Assembly: GCF_032714495.1 (NCBI RefSeq)
Contig: NZ_JAWDKB010000004.1
Coordinates: 124,001-188,000 of the forward strand
Direction of reading: 5' to 3'
Length of the DNA: 64,000 nt
From: Methanorbis rubei
Lineage (GTDB): Archaea; Halobacteriota; Methanomicrobia; Methanomicrobiales; Methanocorpusculaceae
Part shown: positions 35,526 through 43,744 of the stretch, one piece after another
Layout: every line of letters starts with the position of its first letter
How positions within the stretch are numbered: position 1 is the stretch's first letter
Notes under the pieces: generated by a model
The model's database searches: none
The model's input: only the letters and a program-made list of their open reading frames with translations
What the model was told of the DNA's origin: nothing
Made by a program: the position numbers and the translations under genes

Positions 35526-36871
35526 TGGGACTTGACAATCTTTCCAACTCCTTAAAGGATGCAATGAAAAAACTTGCCGGAAAAACGGTCATCGACCGTG
35601 CGGCAGTGGATGAACTTGTCCGCGACTTGCAGCGTGCCCTGCTTTCCGCGGATGTGAACGTGAAGCTGGTCATGCAGCTGTCCCAGTCGATTAAGGCCCG
35701 GGCACTGGACGAGGATCTTCCGAAAGGCATCAACGTCCGCGAGCATGTTCTGCGGATTGTGTATCAGGAACTGGTCAACCTTGTCGGCAAAGAGGCCGAG
35801 CTGTCTCTTCGCCCGCAGAAAATTCTGATGGCAGGTCTCCAAGGTTCCGGTAAGACGACAACGACCGGTAAACTCTGCCGATACTTCCAACGCAAAGGTC
35901 TGAAGGTTGGAGCAATTGGTGCTGACAACTTCCGGCCCGGAGCGTATGCCCAGCTTGAGACGCTGTGTAAAAAGATCAATGTGCCCTGTTACGGAGATCC
36001 GAAAGAAAAGGATGCCGTAAAGATCACCCGTGACGGCCTTGCGGCGCTGAAGGATGTTGAAGTCATCATCGTCGACACGGCTGGCCGCCACGCTCTTGAG
36101 GATGATCTGATCGAAGAGATTTCGCAGATCAATGAACTCCTGCAACCAGATCATCGCTGGCTGGTTATCGACGCGGCTCTTGGTCAGGCTGCACGCGATC
36201 AGGCAAAACGATTCCATGAAGCGATTGGGATCGACGGCGTGATCGTCACCAAGATGGATGGTACGGCAAAAGGCGGAGGCGCAATGTCTGCGGTCGCTGA
36301 GACGGGTTCGGGCATTGTTTTTATCGGTAACGGTGAAACGATTGAGGATCTGGAAAGATTTGATGCGAATGGTTTCATCTCCCGCCTGCTTGGCATGGGA
36401 GATCTGAAGGCACTTGTCGAGAAAGCCGAAGAAGCGATCAAGCCTGAGGATGTGGATGTCAACGCGATGCTTCGCGGCAAGTTCACGCTGAATGATATGT
36501 ATAAGCAGCTTGAAGCAGTGCAGAAGATGGGTCCGTTAAAGCAGGTCCTGTCCATGCTGCCGCTCGGCGGAATGAATGTTCCTTCCGAGGCGCTTGACGG
36601 GACTGCTGACCGGATGAAAAAGTTCCGGATCATCATGGACTCAATGACGCCCGAGGAGCTGGACGATCCTTCTCTCATCAACACTTCCCGCATGACCCGT
36701 GTTGCAAAAGGAGCGGGCGCAACCATCGACGAAGTCCGCGAGTTGATCAAATACTACAAGATGATGCAAAAAACTCTGAAAGGATTCCGCGGCAACCGGA
36801 TGGCAATGAACAAGATGATGAAGCAGATGAGTAAGGGCGGCGGGGACTTCGGCGGTATGGGGCCGATGTGA
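35525..36871 (+). CDS. srp54: signal recognition particle protein SRP54
   Basis: 448 residues. N domain, GTPase G domain with GLQGSGKTT at 104-112, [23 protein letters not shown], and the Met-rich M domain that binds signal peptides and 7S RNA, ending [20 protein letters not shown]. Full length. Starts at the end of ftsY. Confidence 0.97.
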   Translation: MGLDNLSNSLKDAMKKLAGKTVIDRAAVDELVRDLQRALLSADVNVKLVMQLSQSIKARALDEDLPKGINVREHVLRIVYQELVNLVGKEAELSLRPQKILMAGLQGSGKTTTTGKLCRYFQRKGLKVGAIGADNFRPGAYAQLETLCKKINVPCYGDPKEKDAVKITRDGLAALKDVEVIIVDTAGRHALEDDLIEEISQINELLQPDHRWLVIDAALGQAARDQAKRFHEAIGIDGVIVTKMDGTAKGGGAMSAVAETGSGIVFIGNGETIEDLERFDANGFISRLLGMGDLKALVEKAEEAIKPEDVDVNAMLRGKFTLNDMYKQLEAVQKMGPLKQVLSMLPLGGMNVPSEALDGTADRMKKFRIIMDSMTPEELDDPSLINTSRMTRVAKGAGATIDEVRELIKYYKMMQKTLKGFRGNRMAMNKMMKQMSKGGGDFGGMGPM

Positions 36872-36886
36872 TTAAAAAAATCAGAA

Positions 36887-37312
36887 TTATTTTTTCCCTT
36901 TCTCTTTTTGATATTTTGGTTTTGACTCGCCGACACTGATCACTGACTCCCGAACCGAACGAATATAGTGTGGGTCCTGCGATTGATTGAGTTGAGATGT
37001 AAGAAGAGAAATTCGTTTATCTTTTTCTGCAAGAAGTTTTTCATAAACTTCAACCTGCTTATCCCGCGAACTCTGCAGATCACTGACCCTTTCCTCCAGC
37101 ATACTGATAGTTTGCTGCGCCTGATCTAATTTGTTCAGGATGTTTTCGGCGTCTCCGTCAACCTGCATCCAGTAGTCTAAGGCGTCCCGAATAAAATCTA
37201 TTTTCTTTCCGTCGCGGTTTTTCATATATTCATTGAACTTGGCGATATAGTTGGAGCCAAGACGGATATTCATTTGATCAGGCAGATCTTTTTTCCGGGT
37301 TGTGCTCTCCAT
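36887..37312 (-). CDS. ribbon-helix-helix protein with C-terminal coiled coil
   Basis: 141 residues from the ATG at 37310-37312. Residues about 10-55 (QMNIRLGSNYIAKFNEYMKN, FIRDALDYWMQ) resemble a CopG/MetJ-type DNA-binding domain; residues about 58-115 are heptad-rich (ILNKLDQAQQTISMLEERVS). It is probably a small DNA-binding dimer, but the strand residues do not match a family I can name. Upstream, ATGGATAG is repeated at 37331-37338 and 37349-37356 around a TATA-like ATACTTATACC, which could be its own operator. An upstream in-frame start at 37360 lies beyond the TATA. Confidence 0.65.
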   Translation of the reverse strand: MESTTRKKDLPDQMNIRLGSNYIAKFNEYMKNRDGKKIDFIRDALDYWMQVDGDAENILNKLDQAQQTISMLEERVSDLQSSRDKQVEVYEKLLAEKDKRISLLTSQLNQSQDPHYIRSVRESVISVGESKPKYQKEKGKK

Positions 37313-37664
37313 TGGAGTACAAATATCCTGATGGATAGGTATAAGTATATGGATAGTCAATAGATTATGATTTGCATAGTCAAAGAACTGTCGTTTGACA
37401 TTTTCTCTATTGCAAATTTACGCTGAATAATTGCCTGCCAGAGAGAAATCTGAAAATACGCAGTTTGTACTGTGACAGAACTAAGTCTGCCCAAACGAAG
37501 ATGGCAATACTTCCTTTGATGAGTCGTGACGGGGAGTCACGCTGGCTTGTCTGCTGATTGAGATCAATTGATCCGTTATCACATTATACTTGGGCAGGCC
37601 TGCTGAAATCGCAGCCGACTTTTTTCGTTTTGGTTCAGGCAGTTCTTCACATGAAAAATATTCA
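37313..37664. other. gene-free stretch upstream of element A2
   Basis: About 350 bases. The first 45 bases hold the promoter and paired ATGGATAG sites of the ribbon-helix-helix gene. For the rest I see only a 90-codon open frame on the minus strand (37481-37753) whose first third is repeat sequence; I do not accept it as a gene. Confidence 0.4.
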
Positions 37665-37993
37665 ATAGGAGTTACGCGGTGATGAGCTTCATCGTTTGAG
37701 ATTTTTTCGTCCTTGACCTCACTTAGAGTAACCACGGAATGCACAGACCACACAGAGCTTCACGGAAAAATGAGTCACATACCTTTGGCCTGCTCATTGC
37801 TTCGCACGCAGTTCCGTCTTGCTCACTGTTTCGCAGCTTCGCAAAAATGCACGGAGAACGCCTGCGGCGCCGGAATGCACGGAATATATTTTTCATATTT
37901 TAAGAGAATAAATTATCTCGGAAATCTTTCCGTACATTCCGTGGTTATTTCAGGCAAAACCATACGTCACAGAACCACACCGCGTAACTCCTA
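37665..37993. mobile_element. palindromic element A2
   Basis: Ends are TAGGAGTTACGCGGTG and CACCGCGTAACTCCTA (perfect inverted termini). Flanks read TTCAA on both sides, a likely five-base target duplication. The interior contains CACGGA-type units (CCACGGAATGCACAG, TGCACGGAGAACGCCTGCGG) and GCTTCGC-rich modules; the right inner arm is short. The element ends directly at the stop codon of the small membrane protein at 37995. Confidence 0.75.
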
Positions 37994-37994
37994 T

Positions 37995-38216
37995 TCAAAA
38001 AAGATGCCAAAGCAGTGCTGTTCCCCAACAGATGCCAAGGACGATGAGGGTCAGAATCAGGAACTCTTTCCATGTAGTTTTTTTCGGAACATGTTCCTGA
38101 TGGATGAAGTCTGAAACTTTCTGACCTGTTGATTTTGTTTCCAAATTCTCTTCCTGACTCGTCTGATTGCCTGAAACAAATGATTCACGCGGGACCGGCA
38201 TCCATGCCATACTCAT
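37995..38216 (-). CDS. small C-terminally anchored membrane protein
   Basis: 73 residues from the ATG at 38214-38216. A hydrophilic first half (SGNQTSQEENLETKSTGQKV) and a single C-terminal helix (FLILTLIVLGICWGTALLW) suggest a tail-anchored protein facing the cytoplasm. I know no family. It starts 31 bases after the Ogg stop on the same strand and so may be co-transcribed. The reading frame is open further upstream inside ogg, but that part is antisense-frame shadow. Confidence 0.45.
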   Translation of the reverse strand: MSMAWMPVPRESFVSGNQTSQEENLETKSTGQKVSDFIHQEHVPKKTTWKEFLILTLIVLGICWGTALLWHLF

Positions 38217-38247
38217 CTGTTTTGTTTTAATGGTTACATCTCTCTTT

Positions 38248-39099
38248 TCATTCGCCTTTTCTGCTGATGATTTCCCGGGACGCAAAAAGATACTCCTGGG
38301 CGTATCCGGCATAAGGGCCGAAGTGATCTCTTGCATAGTCACCTGCTTTGATGTAGTCCAGCTTTTTTTCTCCGCCCACATATTTTGTGCGGAGAATTCT
38401 CTCAATCCATACATCAATTGGAACCGCCTCAAACTTTTCAAAGGCAAACAACAGCACGCAGTCCGCAACTTTTGGCCCGACACCGTTCAGCTCGCGAAGT
38501 TTTTTCTGTGCGTCCATGTAGGGAAGTGACTGAATTTTTTCTGACCAGTCAGGGTTAGCGATCACCATTTCAGCAGCCCCGCAGATGTATGCATCACGAT
38601 AGCCAACTTTGCAGGAACGAATATCACAGACCTCTGCTTCTGCAATTTTTTCAGGAGACGGGAACGAATAATATTTTTCTCCATCACAAAAAATTTCATC
38701 ACCATATTTTTCTGCAAGATTTTCTATCCGCATCTGAATGCCGGGAATGTTTGCACAACTCGAACAAATGTACGAGATCAAACACTCCCAAGGGTCCTGC
38801 CGTAGAATCCGAAGGCCCTGACATCTTTCGATCGCATCATGAATTACGGGGTCGCAGTCGATGTTTTCGAGAATCGTATCGAGATCATGATCCAGAGAAA
38901 AATAGTGAATCAGATCTTTTTCCTCCATCCCGTCAAAAAAGATCACATCCCCTTTCTGCTGAACTTTCCAGACCTCGTCCTCTCCGTATGGAGACGGGGC
39001 ACACCAGGTACCATTCTGATCTCTCCAGCGAAACGCCTGACCGCAGGAGACCGTTAAATCAAGATTGAATTTGATGTCGTCGAGAGAAAATGTCTGCAT
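38248..39099 (-). CDS. ogg: 8-oxoguanine DNA glycosylase/AP lyase
   Basis: 283 residues. Removes oxidised guanine from DNA. The helix-hairpin-helix LNGVGPKVADC carries the catalytic Lys210, and the conserved acid is Asp229 in AVPIDVWI. The N-terminal domain (FNLDLTVSCGQAFRW) is as in eukaryotic-type OGG1, so this is an Ogg1-like rather than AGOG enzyme. Preceded by a 59-residue membrane protein gene 11 bases upstream. Confidence 0.9.
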   Translation of the reverse strand: MQTFSLDDIKFNLDLTVSCGQAFRWRDQNGTWCAPSPYGEDEVWKVQQKGDVIFFDGMEEKDLIHYFSLDHDLDTILENIDCDPVIHDAIERCQGLRILRQDPWECLISYICSSCANIPGIQMRIENLAEKYGDEIFCDGEKYYSFPSPEKIAEAEVCDIRSCKVGYRDAYICGAAEMVIANPDWSEKIQSLPYMDAQKKLRELNGVGPKVADCVLLFAFEKFEAVPIDVWIERILRTKYVGGEKKLDYIKAGDYARDHFGPYAGYAQEYLFASREIISRKGE

Positions 39100-39110
39100 A
39101 AAAAAGAAAA

Positions 39111-39290
39111 TTATTCCTTTATCATCAGGTAGCCGAGCACAATTCCGGCAACTCCGGCGAGTGCAAGAATGATACCAATAGCACCGAGAACTACTGCAAT
39201 AACCTCAGGCAGCCAGTACCACATCAGAATAATTCCCACAATTAAAAGCACGATACCAACAAGTAACGTTGCAAGGCCTGTTTTATCCAT
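39111..39290 (-). CDS. 59-residue two-helix membrane protein
   Basis: Reads MDKTGLATLLVGIVLLIVGI, then ILMWYWLPEVIAVVLGAIGI and ILALAGVAGIVLGYLMIKE. Two hydrophobic helices separated by a short YWLPE turn. No known function; similar small proteins are common in methanogens. It precedes ogg by 11 bases on the same strand. Confidence 0.6.
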   Translation of the reverse strand: MDKTGLATLLVGIVLLIVGIILMWYWLPEVIAVVLGAIGIILALAGVAGIVLGYLMIKE

Positions 39291-39350
39291 ACATGCATAT
39301 TATCCGCAAACCCTAATAATTTTACTTTTCAGGGACGAAACGGAACTCTG

Positions 39351-39420
39351 ATGATAACCCTTATCATTGCAGAAAACATACCAAGTAGGATGCTAAGTCC
39401 TAGCATGATACACTGTATCA
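39351..39420 (+). promoter_or_regulatory. three inverted repeats upstream of the ligase operon
   Basis: 39351-39367 ATGATAA-ccc-TTATCAT; 39390-39406 ATGCTA-agtcc-TAGCAT; 39406-39420 TGATACA-c-TGTATCA. All are perfect and lie 38 to 107 bases before the ligase ATG. Likely operators or a structured leader; the regulator is unknown. Confidence 0.5.
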
Positions 39421-39457
39421 GAGTATCATGCCGGGCACCGAACGAGGATTGCCGTTT

Positions 39458-40744
39458 ATGTTTTGGAATGAGAAAATGGAAACCCTGCGGGGAAAAGAGC
39501 TGCAGGAACTTCAGCTGAAACGGCTGAAAGAAACTGTAGCCAGGACGCAAAATATCGGTTTCTATAAGAAAATGTTTGCTGAGGCAGGTCTTCGTCCTGA
39601 GGATATTACGTCTCTTGACGATCTGTCAAAGATTCCGTTCACCAGAAAAGCTGATCTCAGGTCCGGGTACCCGTTCGGATTTCTTGCTGTTCCAATGAAT
39701 AAAGTCAACCGGATTCACACCACATCCGGAACAACCGGCAAACCAACTGTTGTCGCCTACACGAAAAACGATCTCAACTACTGGTCTGAGTTAATCGCAC
39801 GAAACCTCACCATGGTCGGCCTTCGCGAAGGAGACATGTTCCAGAACGCTTCCAACTACTCGCTCTTTACCGGAGGACTCGGCTTCCATTACGGCGCAGA
39901 AAAAATCGGATGCGCTGTGGTTCCGGCAGGTGTCGGCAACACCAAACGCCAGATCGAAATGATTTCTGACTTCGGCGTCAACGCAATTCACTGCACACCA
40001 AGTTACGCCATGCATCTGACCGAAGTTGCCGAGGAGATGCAGGCAAACCATGACTCGCTGAAGATTGGTGTGTTCGGTGCTGAGTCATGGTCAGAAAATA
40101 TGCGCCGGGACCTCGAAACACGACTCAACATCAAAGCATACGACAGTTACGGCATGAGCGAACTGTTCGGCCCGGGAGTTGCGTTCGAGTGTCAGGAACA
40201 AAACGGTCTGCATATCTGGCATGACTGTTATATTGTCGAGATCATCGACCCGGTCACCGAGGAAACTCTTGGCCCAGGCGAAAAAGGCGAGATGGTTGTA
40301 ACCCCGCTCGTCAAAGAAGCAATGCCGCTTCTCAGATACCGGACCGGAGACATCACCATGCTGATGGAGGATGACTGTCCCTGCGGACGCGGTCAGAAGA
40401 TTGCCCGCCTGCTCGGAAGGAGCGATGACATGCTGACCGTTCGCGGCATCAATGTGTTTCCCTCCCAGATTGAGCATGTTCTCAAGAATATTCCTGAGGT
40501 CGGCGACCAGTTTATGGTCTACATCGACCGCGTCAACCATCTCGACGAGATGACGATCGATGTTGAGATCAACAAGAACATCTTCTCTGGCGAACTCAGC
40601 GATCTCACAAGACTTCAGAGCAAGATTGGCAAGGCCCTGCACGAGACGCTGACGCTTCGCGCAACCATTCGTCTGGTCGAGCCGGGATCACTTCCCAGAT
40701 TTGAAGGGAAGGCAAAACGTGTGGTTGACCGGAGGGTTATCTGA
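39458..40744 (+). CDS. paaK: phenylacetate-CoA ligase (AMP-forming), paralogue 1
   Basis: 428 residues. Adenylate-forming enzyme joining an aryl acetate to CoA. ATP-loop TTSGTTGKP at 88-96, SYGMSELFGPG, YRTGD, and the C-terminal hinge GRSDDMLTVRGINVFP; the terminal Lys segment is FEGKAKRVVD. In methanogens such enzymes are thought to activate phenylacetate, indoleacetate or hydroxyphenylacetate for aromatic amino acid synthesis through IOR. I chose the ATG at 39458, preceded by GAGG; an in-frame ATG at 39428 lacks a site. Three bases before paralogue 2. Confidence 0.88.
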   Translation: MFWNEKMETLRGKELQELQLKRLKETVARTQNIGFYKKMFAEAGLRPEDITSLDDLSKIPFTRKADLRSGYPFGFLAVPMNKVNRIHTTSGTTGKPTVVAYTKNDLNYWSELIARNLTMVGLREGDMFQNASNYSLFTGGLGFHYGAEKIGCAVVPAGVGNTKRQIEMISDFGVNAIHCTPSYAMHLTEVAEEMQANHDSLKIGVFGAESWSENMRRDLETRLNIKAYDSYGMSELFGPGVAFECQEQNGLHIWHDCYIVEIIDPVTEETLGPGEKGEMVVTPLVKEAMPLLRYRTGDITMLMEDDCPCGRGQKIARLLGRSDDMLTVRGINVFPSQIEHVLKNIPEVGDQFMVYIDRVNHLDEMTIDVEINKNIFSGELSDLTRLQSKIGKALHETLTLRATIRLVEPGSLPRFEGKAKRVVDRRVI

Positions 40745-40746
40745 TT

Positions 40747-42048
40747 ATGGCATACTATAATGAAAAAATTGAAACGCTTCCGAAACTTGAGTTGGAAAAA
40801 CTTCAGTATCAGGAATTGAAAGTTCTCGTCGACCGGCTTTACGCAAACTCTGCGTTCTATCATGACAGGATGAAGGCCGCAGGCGTTCTTCCTTCAGACA
40901 TCAAGTCGATCTCTGACATCACGAAGCTGCCGTTCATGCGAAAGACTGATCTTCGTGACAACTATCCTGACAAACTTGTCTGCTGCTCCAAAGAGGATCT
41001 GGTCAGATACCATGTTTCGTCAGGAACAACCGGCAAGCCAACAGTTGTCGCCTACACGAAAAATGATCTGGATACATGGTCTGAAGCCGTCGCACGATCT
41101 TTAGTTTCCTGTGGTCTTGGCCGCGGTGATGTTTTACAGGTTGCTTACGGTTACGGTCTCTTCACGGGAGGACTCGGTCTGCATTATGGCGGAGAAAAAC
41201 TTGGCGCAACGGTGATTCCTGCATCGACCGGAAACTCCGAGCGGCAGATTGAACTGATTCAGGATCTTCAGACGACAGCAATTGCATGCACTCCTTCCTA
41301 CTTTGTTCACTTAATTGATGTCGCAAAAAAAATCGGTGTGGATATTGCAAAAGACACGAAGCTTCGGACAGCAATTCTTGGTGCTGAGCCATGGTCTGAG
41401 TCGATGCGCCGCTACATTCATGAACAGTCAGGCGTAACCGCCCACAACATCTTTGGAACTTCTGAAATTTCCGGACCGATGTTTACTGACTGTCAGGAAC
41501 TGAACGGCATGCACATCTCAGGCGACATCGCCTACACCGAGATCATTGATCCGGAAACCGGCGAGTCTCTTCCGGCAGGCGAGAAGGGCGAACTCACGAT
41601 GACCATCCTCACCAAGGAAGCAATCCCTATGATTCGCTACCGCATCGGTGACATCACTTCCATCTTCCCGGGCGACTGCCCGTGCGGCAGAACATCTCCG
41701 CGTATCGACCGTCTTCAGGGAAGAGTGGACGACATGCTGGTTATCCGGGGCATCAATGTGTTCCCGTCCGCTGTTGAGCATGCTCTCCTCCGTGTTCCGG
41801 AACTCACAAGCCACTTTATGCTTGAAGTTTTCCGCAACGGCCCGCTTGATGACATGCTGGTCAAAGTGGAGCTGAAGCCTGACGCAATGACGGACAGTAT
41901 CAACGGTCTGATCGGACTGCAGTCCCGTGTTGAGCGGACTCTTCGCGATACGCTGAATGTTTCTGCGAAAGTTGAACTTTGCCCGCCGAACTCCCTCCCG
42001 CGTTTTGAGGGGAAAGCAAAACGCGTCATTGACACCCGGGTGTTCTAA
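40747..42048 (+). CDS. paaK: phenylacetate-CoA ligase (AMP-forming), paralogue 2
   Basis: 433 residues, same motif order as paralogue 1: SSGTTGKP at 91-98, NIFGTSEISGP, YRIGD, GRVDDMLVIRGINVFPSAVE and FEGKAKRVID. Differences around the substrate pocket (GYGLFTGGLGLHYGGEK versus NYSLFTGGLGFHYGAEK) suggest a different aryl acid. Starts two bases after paralogue 1 ends and is followed after one base by an ACT protein. Confidence 0.88.
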   Translation: MAYYNEKIETLPKLELEKLQYQELKVLVDRLYANSAFYHDRMKAAGVLPSDIKSISDITKLPFMRKTDLRDNYPDKLVCCSKEDLVRYHVSSGTTGKPTVVAYTKNDLDTWSEAVARSLVSCGLGRGDVLQVAYGYGLFTGGLGLHYGGEKLGATVIPASTGNSERQIELIQDLQTTAIACTPSYFVHLIDVAKKIGVDIAKDTKLRTAILGAEPWSESMRRYIHEQSGVTAHNIFGTSEISGPMFTDCQELNGMHISGDIAYTEIIDPETGESLPAGEKGELTMTILTKEAIPMIRYRIGDITSIFPGDCPCGRTSPRIDRLQGRVDDMLVIRGINVFPSAVEHALLRVPELTSHFMLEVFRNGPLDDMLVKVELKPDAMTDSINGLIGLQSRVERTLRDTLNVSAKVELCPPNSLPRFEGKAKRVIDTRVF

Positions 42049-42049
42049 C

Positions 42050-42487
42050 ATGACGAACAGTAAGTACTTCATCAAACAGCTCTCCATTTTCTCGGAGAAC
42101 AAGTCAGGAAAACTTGCGGCAATCGCGAAGATTTTCCACGAGAGTCAGGTGAATATCCATGCGTTCAGCATCGCAGAGGCCAACAGTTTTGGTGTGGTGC
42201 GGGCGATTGTGGACAAGCCGGATGTTGCGTTCGCGGCATTTTCAAAAGAAAACTATGCTCTTCAGTACACGGATGTTTTAGGCGTGAAGATGGCGGATGT
42301 TCCAGGCGGTCTCTTTGAGGTTGCAAGCACGCTTGGCAATATCGGCATCAACATTGAGTATGCATATGCATTCCGGACCGGAGAGTTTGGAACTTTGATT
42401 GTGAAGGTCTCCAACTCTGAAGAGGCTGTGGACAAAATTCTTGCCGCAGGACTGGAACTTGTTCCGGCAACGGATTACAATTTTTAA
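42050..42487 (+). CDS. tandem ACT-domain protein 1
   Basis: 145 residues in two ACT-type halves (IKQLSIFSENKSGKLAAIAK; ADVPGGLFEVASTLGNIGIN). ACT domains bind amino acids. It follows the two ligases in the same operon and may sense an aromatic amino acid and regulate them; this is inference. The start is the ATG at 42050, one base after the ligase stop. Palindromic repeats follow. Confidence 0.85.
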   Translation: MTNSKYFIKQLSIFSENKSGKLAAIAKIFHESQVNIHAFSIAEANSFGVVRAIVDKPDVAFAAFSKENYALQYTDVLGVKMADVPGGLFEVASTLGNIGINIEYAYAFRTGEFGTLIVKVSNSEEAVDKILAAGLELVPATDYNF

Positions 42488-42660
42488 TTTTTTTTCTTGC
42501 AGTGGCTTTGTCCGCGAGGTTCTGTCTCCCACGGAAAAACAAGACGCACGCCGTTCCGTCGTACTCACTGCTTCGCAGGAACACACGGAAATTTTACAGA
42601 AAAAAACATCACGGAGCAGACGTGAACATCACGGAAATTTTTCGTCAATTTTTTTCTGAT

Positions 42661-43003
42661 AGGAGTTCCGCGGTGATGAGTTTCATCGTTTGAGATTTTT
42701 CTGTAAGTGGTCTCGCTTGGAGTAACCACGGAACACACTGAACACACGGAATTCCACGGAAAAAACACAGAATACCGCTTCGCTTACGAAAAACACGGAA
42801 AGCCTAAGGAAGTCGGCATCTCAAAATGGAGACCTATACGCATACCAGTACTCTTAGTCTTTCCGTGTTTTCCGTAAGCGAAGCGGTATTCTGTGTTTTT
42901 TTCCGTGGAATTCCGTGTGTTCAGTGTGTTCCGTGGTTGCCCCAAATAAAACCAAGGACAGAGAATCCCTTTTCCTTATGTTATTTCATACCGCGTAAGT
43001 CCT
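42661..43003. mobile_element. palindromic element A3 with about 87-base foldback stem
   Basis: Ends AGGAGTTCCGCGGTGATG and CCGCGTAAGTCCT. Flanking TTCTGA occurs on both sides (before TAGGAG and after CCTA), a six-base target duplication. Core arms 42722-42808 and 42853-42940 are almost perfect reverse complements (two mismatches, one T bulge) around a 44-base loop; they carry ACCACGGAACACACTG, AACACACGGAATTCCACGGA and ACAGAATACCGCTTCGCTTA. Confidence 0.8.
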
Positions 43004-43016
43004 ATTCTGAAAATAT

Positions 43017-43152
43017 TTTCAAAAGAAAATTAATTTTTTATTGGCGTCACATTTTTTTAAATTTCGTGACGATAATTTTTCTTCACGATTTTTTTTCAAA
43101 AGAAAATGAATTAATTTTTTCAGCGTCACATTTTTTTAAAATTCCGTGATGT
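43017..43152 (+). repeat. direct repeat of about 57 bases
   Basis: TTTTCAAAAGAAAATTAATT, a short gap, GGCGTCACATTTTTTTAAA and TTCGTGACG at 43017-43072 recur with small changes at about 43093-43152. Each copy ends CGTGA, the second merging with the B2 right arm. Origin unknown. Confidence 0.5.
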
Positions 43153-43289
43153 TCACGTCTGCTCCGTGATGTTTTTTTTTCTGTAAAATTTCTGTGTGTT
43201 CCGCTTTTCCGTGGGCGGCAGAAGATCATAAAGAAACCATCCAAAGTTTAATACGTTCTCTCGTGGGAGATACGTAGTAGTGATCTCCG

Positions 43290-43736
43290 ATGAAAAACCA
43301 GTATATTATCAAGCAGCTTTCCATCTTTGCTCCGAATACTCCGGGAACACTTGCCGAAATTGCCAGAATTTTTCAGGACAATTCCGTGAACATTTCCGCA
43401 TTCTGCATTGCTGAGGCGAACAACTTCGGTGTGGTGCGGGCGGTTGTGGACAAGCCGGACGCCGCATACGAAGCGTTTGAAAAGAAAAATTATCTGCTCA
43501 AGTTCACCGACGTCGTTGCAGTGAAAATGGTTGACGTCCCGGGCGGGCTGTATGAAGTTGCGTCCAAATTCGGTGCCGCAGGCCTCAACATTCAGTACGC
43601 CTATGCATCACGGAGTGCGGAGACGCCGACGCTTGTCGTCTACATCTCCAACACTGACATCTCTCTTGACGCGGCTGTTGAAAAAATTCTTGCGTCAGGC
43701 CTTGTGCTCGTGCCTTCCACACAACTCAAGGTCTGA
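43290..43736 (+). CDS. tandem ACT-domain protein 2
   Basis: 148 residues, paralogue of ACT protein 1 (IIKQLSIFAPNTPGTLAEIA; VDVPGGLYEVASKFGAAGLN). It probably once followed ACT 1 directly; 800 bases of repeats now separate them, so it may have its own promoter. Same inferred role: amino-acid sensing partner of the aryl-CoA ligases. Confidence 0.83.
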   Translation: MKNQYIIKQLSIFAPNTPGTLAEIARIFQDNSVNISAFCIAEANNFGVVRAVVDKPDAAYEAFEKKNYLLKFTDVVAVKMVDVPGGLYEVASKFGAAGLNIQYAYASRSAETPTLVVYISNTDISLDAAVEKILASGLVLVPSTQLKV

Positions 43737-43744
43737 TAATTTTT

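Larger units (their letters stand above)
42528..43214. mobile_element. palindromic element B2, split by element A3
   Basis: Left arm 42528-42641 (CCCACGGAAAAAC, ACACACGGAAATTTTACAG, AACATCACGGAGCAGACGTG, AACATCACGGAA). Right arm about 43142-43214 is its reverse complement (TTCCGTGATGTTCACGTC, TGCTCCGTGATG, CTGTGTGTTCCG, TTTTCCGTGGG). A complete A3 element occupies the middle, so A3 probably inserted into B2. Confidence 0.7.

Noticed and set aside
37481-37753. 90-codon minus-strand ORF as a gene
   Set aside because: Its first 30 codons are element A2 end sequence, and the rest shows no family or codon signal I can defend.
42441-43149. Several ORFs of 60-107 codons inside the repeats
   Set aside because: They translate the CACGGA units and T-rich arms on both strands and change with each copy; no start signal.
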